From: Eutreptiella sp. 'Long Island Sound 2002'
Lineage: Eukaryota; Euglenozoa; Euglenophyceae; Eutreptiales; Eutreptiaceae
Length of the DNA: 64,000 bases
Direction: 5' to 3'
Assembly: GCA_964036045.1 (NCBI GenBank)
Contig: OZ038384.1
Location: 29,059,771-29,123,770 of the forward strand
Shown here piece by piece: positions 33,701 through 44,859 of the stretch. How positions within the stretch are numbered: position 1 is the stretch's first letter; each line of letters begins with the position of its first letter. The notes beneath the pieces were generated by a model. The model was not told the DNA's origin and ran no database searches. It saw only the letters and a list, made by a program, of their open reading frames with translations. A program made the translations under genes and the position numbers.

Positions 33701-36700
33701 GGGCAGTGGGCAGTGGACCCCGTGCAATACACCGCCTCACTGCCTGACGGAAGCAGGCAGTGCAACTCCTGCAATGCACTGCCTCACTGCCTGGGGGCAG
33801 TTGGCAGTGGAACCGCTGCAATGCACTGCCCCCTGCCTGGGGGGAGTGGGCAGTGCAACTCCGGCAACGCACTGCCTCACTGCCTGGGGGCACGGGACAG
33901 TGCAACTTCTGCAATGCACTGCCCCACTGCCTGCGGGCAGTGGGCAGTGCAACTGCTGCAATGCACTGCCTCACTGCCTGGGGGCAGTGGACAGTGCAAC
34001 TCCTGCAATGCACTGCCTCACAGCCTGGGGGCGGTGGGCAGTGGAACTCCTGCAATGCACCGCCTCACTGCCTGGGGGCAGTGGGCAGCGCAACTCTTGC
34101 AATGCGCTGCCTCACTGCCTGGGGGCAGTGGACAGCGCAACTCCTGCAATGCACTGCCCCACTGCCTGGGGGCAGTGGGCAGTGGACCTCCTGCAATCCA
34201 CTGCCTCACTGCCTTGGGGCAGTGGGCAGCGCAACTCCTGCAATGCACTGCCCCACTGCCTGCGGGCAGTGGGTAGTGCAACTCCTGCAATGCACTGCCG
34301 CACTGTCTGGGGGCATTGGGCAGCGCAACTCCTGCAATGCACTGCCTCACTGCCCTGGGGCAGTGGGCAGTGCAACTCCTGCAATGCACTGCCGAACTGC
34401 CTGGGGGCAGTGGACAGTGCAACTTTTGCATTGCACTGCCTCACTGCCTGGGGGCAGTGGGCAGTGGAACCCCTGCAATGCACTGCCTCATTGCCTGGGG
34501 GCAGTGGGCAGTGGAACCCCTGCAATACACTGCCGCACTGTCTGGGGGCAGTGGGCAGTGGAACTTCTGCAATGCACTGCCCCACTGCCTGGGGGCAGTG
34601 GGCAGTGCAACTCCTGCAATGCACTCCCTCACTGCCTGGGGGCAGTGGGCAGTGCAACTCCTGCAATACACTGCCGCGCTGTCTGGGGGCAGTGACCAGC
34701 GCAACTCCTGCAATGCACTGCCCCACTGCCTGGGGGCAGTGGGCAGTGGACCTCCGGCAATACACTGCCGCACTGCCTGGGGGCAGTGGGCAGTGCAACT
34801 CCTGCAATGCACTGCCTCACAGCCTGGGGGCAGTGGGCAGTGCAACTCCTGCAATGCACTGCCTCACTGCCTGGGAGCAGTGGACAGTGCAACCTCTGCA
34901 TTGCACTGTCCCACTGCCTGGGGGCAGTGGACAGTGCAACTCCTGCAATGCACTGCCGCATTGCCTGGGGGCAGTGGGCAGTGCAACTCCTGCAATGCAC
35001 TGCCTCACTGCCTGGGAGCAGTGGACAGTGCAACCTCTGCATTGCACTACCTCACTGCCTGGGGGCAGTGGGCAGTGCAACTTCTGCAATGCACTGCCCC
35101 ACCGCCGGGGGGCAGTGGGCAGTGGAACCCCTGCAATGCGCTGCCTCACTGCCCTGGGGGCAGTGGGCAGCGCAATTCCTGCAACGCACTGCCTCACTGC
35201 CTGGGGGCAGTGGGCAGTGCAACGCCTGCAATGCACTGCCCCACTGCCTGGGGGCAGTGGGCAGTGCAACTCGTGCAATGCACTGCCGCACTGCCTGGGG
35301 GCAGTGGGCAGTGGAACTCCTGCAATGCACTGCCGCACTGCCTGGGGGCAGTGGGCAGTGGACCTCCGGCAATACACTGCCGCACTGCCTGGGGGCAGTG
35401 GGCAGTGCAACTCCTGCAATGCACTGCCTCACTGCCTGGGGGCAGTGGGCAGTGGAACTCCTGCAATGCACTGCCTCACTGCCTGGGGGCAGTGGGCAGC
35501 GGAACTCCCGCAATGCACTGCCCCACTGCCTGGGGGCAGTGGGCAGTGCAACTCCTGCAATACACTGCCGCACTGTCTGGGGACAGTGGGCAGCGCAACT
35601 CCTGCAATGCACTGCCGCACTGCCTGGGAGAAGTGGGCAGCGGAACTCCCGCAATGCACTGCCCCACTGCCTGGGGGCAGTGGGCAGTGCGACTCCTGCA
35701 ATACACTGCCGCACTGTCTGGGGGCAGTGGGCATGGAACTTCTGCAATGCACTGCCCCACTGCCTGGGGGCAGTGGGCAGTGGAACCCCTGCAATACACT
35801 GCCTCATTGCCCCGGGGGCAGTGGGCAGTGCAACTCCTGCAATGCACTCCCTCACTGCCTGGGGGCAGTGGGCAGTGCAACTCCTGCAATACACTGCCGC
35901 GCTGTCTGGGGGCAGTGACCAGCGCAACTCCTGCAATGCACTGCCCCACTGCCTGGGGGCAGTGGGCAGTGGACCTCCGGCAATACACTGCCGCACTGCC
36001 TGGGGGCAGTGGGCAGTGCAACTCCTGCAATGCACTGCCTCACAGCCCGGGGGCAGTGGGCAGTGCAACTCCTGCAATGCACTGCCTCACTGCCTGGGAG
36101 CAGTGGACAGTGCAACCTCTGCATTGCACTGTCCCACTGCCTGGGGGCAGTGGACAGTGCAACTCCTGCAATGCACTGCCGCACTGCCTGGGGGCAGTGG
36201 GCAGTGCAACTCCTGCAATGCACTGCCTCACTGCCTGGGGGCAGTGGGCAGTGCAACTCCTGCAATGCACTGCCGAACTGCCTGGGGGCAGTGGACAGTG
36301 CAACTTTTGCATTGCACTGCCTCACTGCCTGGGGGCAGTGGGCAGTGGAACCCCTGCAATGCACTGCCTCATTGCCTGGGGGCAGTGGACAGTGGAACCC
36401 CTGCAATGCACTGCCCCACTGCCTGGGGGCAGTGGGCAGTGCAACTCCTGCAATGCACTGCCCCACTGCCTGGGGGCAGTGGGCAGTGGAACCCCTGCAA
36501 TGCACTGCCTCACTGCCTGGGGGCAGTGGGCAGTGCAACTCCTGCAATGCACTGCCCCACTGCCTGGGGGCAGTGGGCAGTGGACCTCCGGCAATACACT
36601 GCCGCACTGCCTGGGGGCAGTGGGCAGTGCAACTCCTGCAATGCACTGCCTCACAGCCTGGGGGCAGTGGGCAGTGCAACTCCTGCAATGCACTGCCTCA

Positions 36701-39700
36701 CTGCCTGGGAGCAGTGGACAGTGCAACCTCTGCATTGCACTGTCCCACTGCCTGGGGGCAGTGGACAGTGCAACTCCTGCAATGCACTGCCTCACTGCCT
36801 GGGAGCAGTGGACAGTGCAACCTCTGCATTGCACTACCTCACTGCCTGGGGGCAGTGGGCAGTGCAACTTCTGCAATGCACTGCCCCACCGCCGGGGGGC
36901 AGTGGGCAGTGGAACCCCTGCAATGCGCTGCCTCACTGCCCTGGGGGCAGTGGGCAGCGCAATTCCTGCAACGCACTGCCTCACTGCCTGGGGGCAGTGG
37001 GCAGTGCAACGCCTGCAATGCACTGCCCCACTGCCTGGGGGCAGTGGGCAGTGCAACTCCTGCAATGCACTGCCGCACTGCCTGGGGGCAGTGGGCAGTG
37101 GAACTCCTGCAATGCACTGCCGCACTGCCTGGGGGCAGTGGGCAGTGGACCTCCGGCAATACACTGCCGCACTGCCTGGGGGCAGTGGGCAGTGCAACTC
37201 CTGCAATGCACTGCCTCACTGCCTGGGGGCAGTGGGCAGTGGAACTCCTGCAATGCACTGCCTCACTGCCTGGGGGCAGTGGACAGTGCAACTCCTGCAA
37301 TGCACTGCCTCACTGCCTGGGGGCAGTGGGCAGTGCAACTGCTGCAATGCACTGCCTCACTGCCTGGGGGCAGTGGACAGTGCAACTCCTGCAATGCACT
37401 GCCGCACTGCCTGGGGGCAGTGGGCAGTGCAACTCCTGCAATACACTACCTCACTGCCTGGGGGCAGTGGACAGTGCAACTCCTGCAGTGCACTGCCCCG
37501 CTGCCTGGGGGCAGTGGGCAGTGCAACTCCTGCAATGCAGTGCCCCACTACCTGGGAGCAGTGGACAGTGCAACGTCTGCATTGCACTGCCTCACTGCCC
37601 TGGGGGCAGTGGGCAGTGCAACTTCTGCAATGCACTGCCCCACTGCCGGGGGGCAGTGGGCAGTGGAACCCCTGCAATGCACTGCCTCACTGCCCTGGGG
37701 GCAGTGGGGAGTGCAATTCCTGCAATGCACTGCCGCACTGTCCGAGGGCAGTGGGCAGTGGAACTCCTGCAATGCACTGCCTCACTGCCTGGGGGCAGTG
37801 GACAGTGCAACTCCTGCAATGCACTGCCTCACTGCCTGGGGGCAGTGGGCAGTGCAACTGCTGCAATGCACTGCCTCACTGCCTGGGGGCAGTGGACAGT
37901 GCAACTCCTGCAATGCACTGCCGCACTGCCTGGGGGCAGTGGGCAGTGCAACTCCTGCAATGCACTGCCTCACTGCCTGGGGGCAGTGGACAGTGCAACT
38001 CCTGCAATGCGCTGCCCCACTGCCTGGGGGCAGTGGGCAGCGCAACTCCTGCAATGCACTGCCTCACTGCCTGGGGGCAGTGGGCAGTGCAACTCCTGCA
38101 ATGCACTGCCCCACGGCCTGGGGGCAGTGGACAGTGCAACTTCTGCAATGCACTGCCTCACTGCCCTGGGGGCAGTGGGCAGTGGAACTTCTGCAATGCA
38201 CTGCCCCACTGCCTGGGGGCAGTGGGCAGTGGAACCCCTGCAATACACTGCCTCACTGCCCTGGGGGCAGTGGGCAGTGCAATTCCTGCAATGCACTGCC
38301 TCACTGCCTGGGGGCAGTGGGCAGCGCAACTCCTGCAATGCACTGCCCCACTGCCTGGGGGCAGTGGGCAGTGCAACTCCTGCAATGCACTGCCTCACTG
38401 CCTGGGGGCAGTGGGCAGTGGACCTCCTGCAATGCATTGCCTCACTGCCTGGGGCCAGTGGACAGTGCAACTTCTGCAACGCACTGCCCCACTGCCTGGG
38501 GGCAGTGGGCAGTGCAACTCCTGCAACGCACTGCCTCACTGCCTTGGGGCAGTGGGCAGTGCAACTCCTGCAATACACTGCCGCACTGTCTGGGGGCAGT
38601 GGGCAGCGCAACTCCTGCAATGCACTGCCCCACTGCCTGGGTGCAGTGGGCAGTGGACCTCCGGCAATACACTGCCGCACTGCCTGGGGGCAGTGGGCAG
38701 TGCAACTCCTGCAATGCACTGCCACACTGCCTGGGGGCAGTGGGCAGTGGACCTCCTGCAATACACTGCCTCACTGCCTGGGGCCAGTGGACAGTGCAAC
38801 TTCTGCAACGCACTGCCCCACTGCCTGGGGGCAGTGGGCAGTGCAACTCCTGCAATGCACTGCCTCACTGCCTGGGGGCAGTGGACAGTGCAACTCCTGC
38901 AATGCACTGCCCCACTGCCTGGGGGCAGTGGGCAGCGCAACTCCTGCAAAGCACTGCCTCACTGCCTGGGAGCAGTGGGCAGTGCAACTCCTGCAAAGCA
39001 CTGCCCCACTGCCTGGGGGCAGTGGACAGTGCAACTTCTGCAATGCACTGCCCCACTGCCTGGGGGCAGTGGGCAGTGGAACCCCTGCAATGCACTGCCT
39101 CACTGCCCTGGGGGCAGTGGGCAGTGTAAATCCTGCAATGCACCGCCTCACTGCCTGGGGGCAGTGGGCGGTGCAGCTCCTGCAATACACTGCCGCACTG
39201 TCTGGGGGCAGTGGGCAGCGCTATTCCTGCAATGCACTGCCGCACTGCCTGGGGGCAGTGGGCAGTGGACCTCCGGCAATACACTGCCGCACTGCCTGGG
39301 GGCAGTGGGCAATGCAACTTCTGCAATGCACTGCCTTACTGCCTGGGGGCAGTAGGCAGTGGAACTCCTGCAATGCACTGCCTCACTGCCTGGGGGCAGT
39401 GGACAGTGCAACTCCTGCAATGCACTGCCCCACTGCCTGAGGGCAGTGGGCAGTGCAACTCCTGCAATACACTGCCGCACCGCCTGCGGGCAGTGGGCAG
39501 CGCAACTCCTGCAATGCACTGCCCCACTGCTTGGGGGCAGTGGGCAGTGCAACTCCTGCAATACACTGCCGCACCGCCTGGGGGCAGTGGACAGTGCAAC
39601 TCCCGCAATGCACTGCCCCACTGCCTGGGGGCAGTGGGCAGTGCAACTCCTGCAATACACTGCCGCACTGTCTGGGGGCAGTGGGCAGCGGAACTCCTGC

Positions 39701-39765
39701 AATGCACTGCCCCACTGCCTGGGGGCAGTGGGCAGTGGACCTCCGGCAATACACTGCTGCACTGC
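30725..39765. repeat. 47-bp hairpin satellite array B
   Basis: About 190 units of the same 47-bp hairpin unit as array A. Internal duplications are visible: sequence near 35,052-35,466 recurs at 36,839-37,253 (offset about 1,787 bp, close to 38 units), and 33,158-33,400 recurs at 33,760-34,000 (offset about 602 bp, with partial units). The longest plus-strand open frame covers 34,316-39,355, but its peptide simply repeats every 47 residues. Confidence 0.95.
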
Positions 39766-41400
39766 CATGGGGTGGTCGGAGTGTCCTGCAGGGCCTGTGG
39801 GGATGTACTACCCGGCGCACCAGCCTGGGGGGATGGGGAGTCCACCCCAGGGGGTGGTCGGGGCATCCTTCAGGGCCTATGGGGGGCCATCATCTTCGGA
39901 GAACCGGGCGCACCGGCCTGGGGGGGACGGGGAGTCCAGCCCACGGGGTGGTCGGAGCCTCCTGCAAGGCCCATGGGGAGCCAGCATCTTCCTAGAACTG
40001 GGCGCACCGGCCTGGGGGGACGGGGGGTCCTGCCCAGGGGGTGGCCGGAGTATTTTTCAGGGCCCATGGGGAGGCGTCATCTTCGGAGAACCGGGCGCAC
40101 CGGCCTGGGGGGGACGGGGAGTCCAGCCCAGGGGGTGTTCGGAGCCTCCTGCAAGGCCCACGCGGAGCCATCCTCTTCTAATAACCGGGCGCACCGGCCT
40201 GGGGGGGACGGGGAGTCCAGCCCAGGGGGTGGTCGGAATCTCCTGCAAGGCCCATGGGGAGCCATCATCTTCCAATAACCGGGCGCACCGGCCTGGGGGG
40301 GACGGGGAGTCCAGCCCAGGGGGTGGTCGGAGTATCCTGCAGGGCCCATGGGGAGGCATCATCCTTCAAAAACCGGGCGCACCGGCCTGGGGGGGACGGG
40401 GAGTCCAGCCCAAAGGGTGGTCGGGGCATCCTTCAAGGCCAATGGGGGGCCATCTGCTTCACAGAACCGGGCGCACCAGCTTGGGGGGGACGGGGAGTCC
40501 AGCCCAGGGGGTGTTCGGAGCCTCCTGCAAGGCCCGTGGGGAGCCATCATCCTTCAAGAACCGGGCGCACCGGCCTGGGGGGGACGGGGAGTCCAGCCCA
40601 GGGGGTGGTCGGGGCGTCCTTCAAGGCCAATGGGGGGCCATCTGCTTCGGAGAACCCGGCGCACCGGCCTGGGGGGGACGGGGAGTCCAGCCCAGGGGGT
40701 GTTCGGAGCCTCCTGCCAGGCCAATGGGGGGCCATTATCTTCGGAGAACCGGGCGCACCGGCCTGGGGGGGACGGGGAGTCCAGCCCAGGGGGTGTTCGG
40801 AGCCTCCTGCAAGGCCCGTGGGGAGCCATCATCCTTCTTCAACCGGGCGCACCGGCCTGGGGGGAACGGGGAGTCCAGCCGAGGGGGTGGTCGGGGCATC
40901 CTTCAAGGCCAATGGGGGGCCATCTGCTTCGGAGAACCGGGCGCACCGGCCTGGGGGGGACGGGGAGTCCAGCCCAGGGGGTGTTCGGAGCCTCCTGCCA
41001 GGCCAATGGGGGGCCATCTCCTTCAGAGAACCGGGCGCACCGGCCTGGGGGGGACGGGGAGTCCTGCCCAGGGGGTGTTCGGAACCTCCTGCAAGGCCAA
41101 TGGGGGGCCATCTGCTTCAGAGAACCGGGCGCACCAGCTTGGGGGGGACGGGGAGTCCTGCCCAGGGGGTGTTCGGAGCCTCCTGCCAGGCCAATGGGGG
41201 GCCATCTCCTTCAGAGAACCGGGCGCACCGGCCTGGGGGGGACGGGGAGTCCTGCCCAGGGGGTGTTCGGAGCCTCCTGCAAGGCCGATGGGGGGGGGTC
41301 ACCGTCTCCAGAGAACCGGGCGCACCAGCCTGGGGGGGACGGGAAGTCCTGCCCAGGGGGTGCTCGGAGCCTCCTGCAAGACCCGTAGGGAGCCACCATC
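39766..41400. repeat. 94-bp satellite array B, with one or so 82-bp units at its left edge
   Basis: About 16 units of 94 bp follow one GTGGTCGGAGTGTCCTGCAG unit of the 82-bp type. A local three-unit periodicity (282 bp) is visible, for example 40,547-40,735 against 40,829-41,017. The array directly adjoins the hairpin block and the 3' part of ORF1. Confidence 0.9.
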
Positions 41401-42898
41401 CTGTAAGGCCCCTTACCCCTTGTCCCACTACGCTAGGCAGCAAGGCAGTAGGGCAGCAGTACCGGGGGTCATAACCCCGGGGTAGCAGTATCTGGGACTC
41501 AACGTGAGTCCTCTTAACCAAGAACAACCCCAAATACCGCCGGGGCTTAACTCCCGAACGTAACGGTATTTGGGGCCCCCGTGGGCCTTTTAAGCCCACG
41601 GAGTGTACTGGGGCGTGGCTACCAGCACTTAAAGTCTGGCCTGCCATACCCAATTCTGGGCTCGCCTCAGTACGGCCGGTCGGGTCCGGCTCTGGGGGCT
41701 GCGCACTAAAACTGGCACCGGGAGAGGGCCATTTTTACCCGGTTAAGCATTATTTATGGCAGTAGGCACTAAATATTACATTAGGGAATTACGCAGCGCA
41801 TTTGTTTACCCCGCAGACATGCCCCTCCAGTGGTGCGCTCACCTTTGGGGCTGCCTTTGGGGGATCGGGGGCTGTTACCCCTCCCGGACGCCCTCCCTGG
41901 TGTTGGCGCCGGGGTGGTGGCCGGGGGGCCTTATACCGTACCTCAAAGGATGTTGGATACCGGTACCGGGGCGTCCAGCCGGACGGGGACGGGGACGGTT
42001 CCTCCAACAACTTGACAGGGCGCAGCCCCGCAGCACCGGTCTTGAGAACACCAGCGTTGCCACTGGCCCTTCTCAGCAAACTCTCTGAGAAAGCGTTCTG
42101 AGTATCATCAGTCAAGACCCTGGTACCAGCGTGCCGGAATATTAGATTCGTCTGCCTGTTCGCCACTCCTGCAAGGCAGAGCCTTGGCACCGAGCAGTAG
42201 TCACCTCGCGGAACCAGTCTGCAGGTCCAGCTGGCACATTTTGGACTCTTTCTGAAAGTGACTGCATCTGCAGCGACTTTGACCTGCACCTCTGCTCCTG
42301 TGGCCCCGGGACCCCCAGGCCAGTTTCCAGGCACCGCGCCTCTGCTAGGGCGGGGGCCCCTCACATGCACCCTCCGGGGCCCTTTCCACCTGCACACCTG
42401 GACGCTTGCCATGAAGACCCCGTACTGGAGCCTTCTCGGTGGCGCGTCCGGGCCCAGTTGTTCACGCGGCCGGCCGCCGATGCGGGGCCCTGGAGGCGCG
42501 CCGCACGGGCGCTGCCAGCCTGTGAGAGGGGCAAGGGCAGAAGAAGGGGGTGGGGGGGGGGGGGGGCAGTGGGCAGGGGAGGTGGCAGGGAGCGGCCGCG
42601 GGAGGTAGTGCATGGGGGGCACCGAGTGCTGCATGGGGGTGTGTGGGATGGAGTTGGGGCAGAGGGCCCTGTGGGTGGGGCAAAGGCGTTGAGGGGAGAT
42701 GGAGGGGGAGGCTGTACCAGCCGTCCTCTCTAGGGATCGCTGGTCCGTTCCCGGGGCCCTGGCGGCCGGTACTAGGGGGCCGCGGGCTCCCTCGGGGGTG
42801 GTGCTTGGCACTGGCGCGCGCGTACACCCGACACTGTTAGTACACCACCCCTTTGGGTGGTGCCCGGGCCCTGTCGTCGGGGGCTTCGCACCCGGCAC
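41117..42898 (-). CDS. LINE ORF1-like protein reading into the satellite (element B)
   Basis: Read with TAA and TAG as sense, one frame runs from 42,898 (GTG; the ATG of element A is ACG here) to TGA at 41,117, 593 codons. With the standard code it breaks at TAA near 41,789. Homology to A and E1 supports the first half: PGAKP, then PLTGWQRPCGAPPGPRIGG. The second half crosses the hairpin block and enters 94-bp repeats, so it is proline-rich and repetitive. At least one single-base length difference from element A occurs in the hairpin block, so the second half may not be protein-coding. Confidence 0.3.
41465..41760. ncRNA. Conserved multi-hairpin block, copy B
   Basis: This has the same series of stems as copy A. 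The 12-bp stem is CCCCAAATACCG (41,528-41,539) with CGGTATTTGGGG (41,564-41,575). Compared with copy A, both members of one base pair have changed (C-G to T-A) and the stem stays perfect. The next stem, CCGTGGGC/GCCCACGG (41,579-41,601), is unchanged while its loop differs by two bases. Confidence 0.5.
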
Positions 42899-42930
42899 CC
42901 AGCCCGTGAGTAGAGCTGGGGAGTACTCAG

Positions 42931-43652
42931 GGTGTGGTGTGGTGTGGTGTGGGGTGGTGTGGTGTGGTGTGGTGTGGTGTGGTGTGGTGTGGTGTGGTGT
43001 GGTGTGGTAAGGTGTGGTGTGGTGTGGTGTGGTGTGGTGTGGTGTGGTGTGGTGTGGTGTGGTGTGGTGTGGTGTGGTGTGGTGTGGTGTGGTGTGGTGT
43101 GGTGTGGTGTGGTGTGGTGTGGTGTGGTGTGGTGTGGTGTGGTGTGGTGTGGTGTGGTGTGGTGTGGTGTGGTGTGGTGTGGTGTGGTGTGGTGTGGTGT
43201 GGTGTGGTGTGGTGTGGTGTGGTGTGGTGTGGTGTGGTGTGGTGTGGTGTGGTGTGGTGTGGTGTGGTGTGGTGTGGTGTGGTGTGGTGTGGTGTGGCGT
43301 GGCGTGGCGTGGCGTGGTGTGGTGTGGTGTGGTGTGGTGTGGTGTGGTGTGGTGTGGTGTGGTGTGGTGTGGTGTGGTGTGGTGTGGTGTGGTGTGGTGT
43401 GGTGTGGTGTGGTGTGGTGTGGTGTGGTGTGGTGTGGTGTGGTGTGGTGTGGTGTGGTGTGGTGTGGTGTGGTGTGGTGTGGTGTGGTGTGGTGTGGTGT
43501 GGTGTGGTGTGGTGTGGTGTGGTGTGGTGTGGTGTGGTGTGGTGTGGTGTGGTGTGGTGTGGTGTGGTGTGGTGTGGTGTGGTGTGGTGTGGTGTGGTGT
43601 GGTGTGGTGTGGTGTGGTGTGGTGTGGTGTGGTGGGGTGTGGTGTGGGGTGG
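42931..43652. repeat. (TGTGG)n pentamer tract, about 144 units
   Basis: The longest pentamer run in the window. A variant patch of four GTGGC units lies at about 43,297-43,317, and single changes occur near 42,951, 43,008 and 43,634. It joins the 5' end of element B on the left and the inverted 3' end of LINE E3 on the right. Confidence 0.95.
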
Positions 43653-43881
43653 CGAAGGCGCTGTTACTAGAAGGCAATGGCCGGGATGTCTACCGACGGG
43701 TACTGGTAAAGTGGAGGGCTGTGTGTGTAGCATGCGCGCTGTGTGTAAGTGTGTTGTCATTGGCAAAACGCGGAGAAAGGGGGAGACCTAGAGGCCATCG
43801 ACCAGGAGATGGCTGTCAGCCCCAGAGCTCACGCGAGATCCCCTCCTGTTCCGCTTGCTAATGCAGGCGTAGCTCGTGCAA

Positions 43882-44742
43882 CTACCACACCACTGTGCTG
43901 CTTGGGCCCGCACGGGCCTTCAGCAATGTGGCACGCGCCTTGGCTTGGGCGTACCAAACTCCGATGGACCCCTCGATGACGTGGCGCAGGAACTCAGTCC
44001 GCAGTATGTGGGGCGGAGAGCATTCCATGTGAGCTCGCTGCATCGAAGGGGTGCGCCACACAGCCGCCCACTGCTCTAGAAGAGCCGGCTCCCATAGATG
44101 GTTGCACACCGACACAGCCCGGCTCCCCAATTTCTTCTCTAGGCACGCTAGGGGCCGCTGGCGGGCTGGTCGCCACTCATGGGACTTGGCCGAGTGGTCC
44201 CAGACGCGGGGCGCCGTTTCCTGTTGCGCTCTACATGGGAGGCACATCATGTCCAGCACCGTGTTACGGTCAGAAGACCAGTGTGCCAGGACAATAATTG
44301 TGGGGATTTTGTCCTTGCGGTGTGCCCATATATGGCGGTGCTGGTCACGGTTGAACCATTCGAGGGGGAGGCCACTCCCCGGCGTGTAGGTGGCCCCCGA
44401 ACGAGCCTCATAACCAACATGCGCCGAAATGGAGGCCTGCTCGTGCAACAAGTGGCTCAGCGCCGTGGGGGAAAGCTGGCACTGATCCCCGCAGATTACC
44501 GGGGGGAGGTAGGAGAAGGGGCGGCGGAGGAGCCACGTGAGGTCCACTTCTAGTGGATCTTGCGTCGCTGCAACTACTCGGACATTAAGGTCCGCGATAT
44601 AGTGGCCTTCCTCCTTGTAAGTACGGAGGGCCCCCACCACGACCTCAGGGTCCGGAAAGAGCCAGTACACCCCTGGCTGCACGGCCAATCGCCAGACGTA
44701 GGACAGGAGGATCACATCCTCTCCTTCCTGGGAGGTGCCCAA
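43882..44742 (-). pseudogene. LINE RNase H (C-terminal part) and C-terminal zinc-type domain (E3)
   Basis: A 286-codon frame starts GTSQEGEDVILLS. The E of EGED and the D of PDPEVVVGALRT match the second and third acidic residues of RNase H. The first acidic residue lies upstream, beyond a TGA. Further on, CLPCRAQQ and a conserved H-x-W motif (HEWRPARQRPLACLE) form the C-terminal Cys/His domain, followed by EFLRHVIEGSIGVWYAQAKA. The frame closes at TAG; if UAG is sense it continues about 20 residues to TGA, through two TAG codons, one of which aligns with CAA in E1 and E2. All three LINE copies share this domain order. Confidence 0.7.
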
Positions 44743-44859
44743 CCCTGAGGCAACCTGGGCCTGGTAAGCCTCATGCCCAGCTAAGGAACCCCCGCCACAG
44801 CCGGCTCAGTCTTAGGAGCTAGGATTTGGGGGTGTCGGTAGCCAAGCCGTGCAGCGCTA

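Larger units (their letters stand above)
30421..42930 (-). mobile_element. Giant LINE-derived element B filled with satellite arrays
   Basis: This element has the same order as A: 5' end with ORF1, hairpin block, 94-bp and 82-bp units, 47-bp array, LINE 3' terminus, pentamer tail. The first 300 bp at the 3' side (30,420-30,720) are almost the same as 17,218-17,520. The lengths of the arrays differ: the 47-bp array is longer (about 9 kb) and the 82-bp array is reduced to about one unit. It contains no RT or endonuclease. A and B are therefore two copies of one composite element with independently changed array lengths. Confidence 0.7.

Noticed and set aside
34316-39355. Plus-strand open frame of 1,679 codons (and others of 1,447, 1,143 and 868 codons) in the 47-bp array
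   Set aside because: The unit length is not a multiple of three and the unit lacks stop codons, so every frame stays open and the peptide simply repeats every 47 residues. There is no start context, domain or codon bias to support a gene.
17520-39765. CRISPR-like regular repeats
   Set aside because: Units are directly tandem without unique spacers, run to hundreds of copies, and no cas genes occur; the sequence is eukaryotic.
42840-42907. tRNA-type B-box in the LINE 5' end (GGTGCGAA words)
   Set aside because: No matching A-box at the right distance and no cloverleaf; better explained as a hairpin-forming LINE leader.
28678-43766. Frames encoding VWCG- or HHTTP-type repeats
   Set aside because: These are translations of the (TGTGG)n microsatellite.
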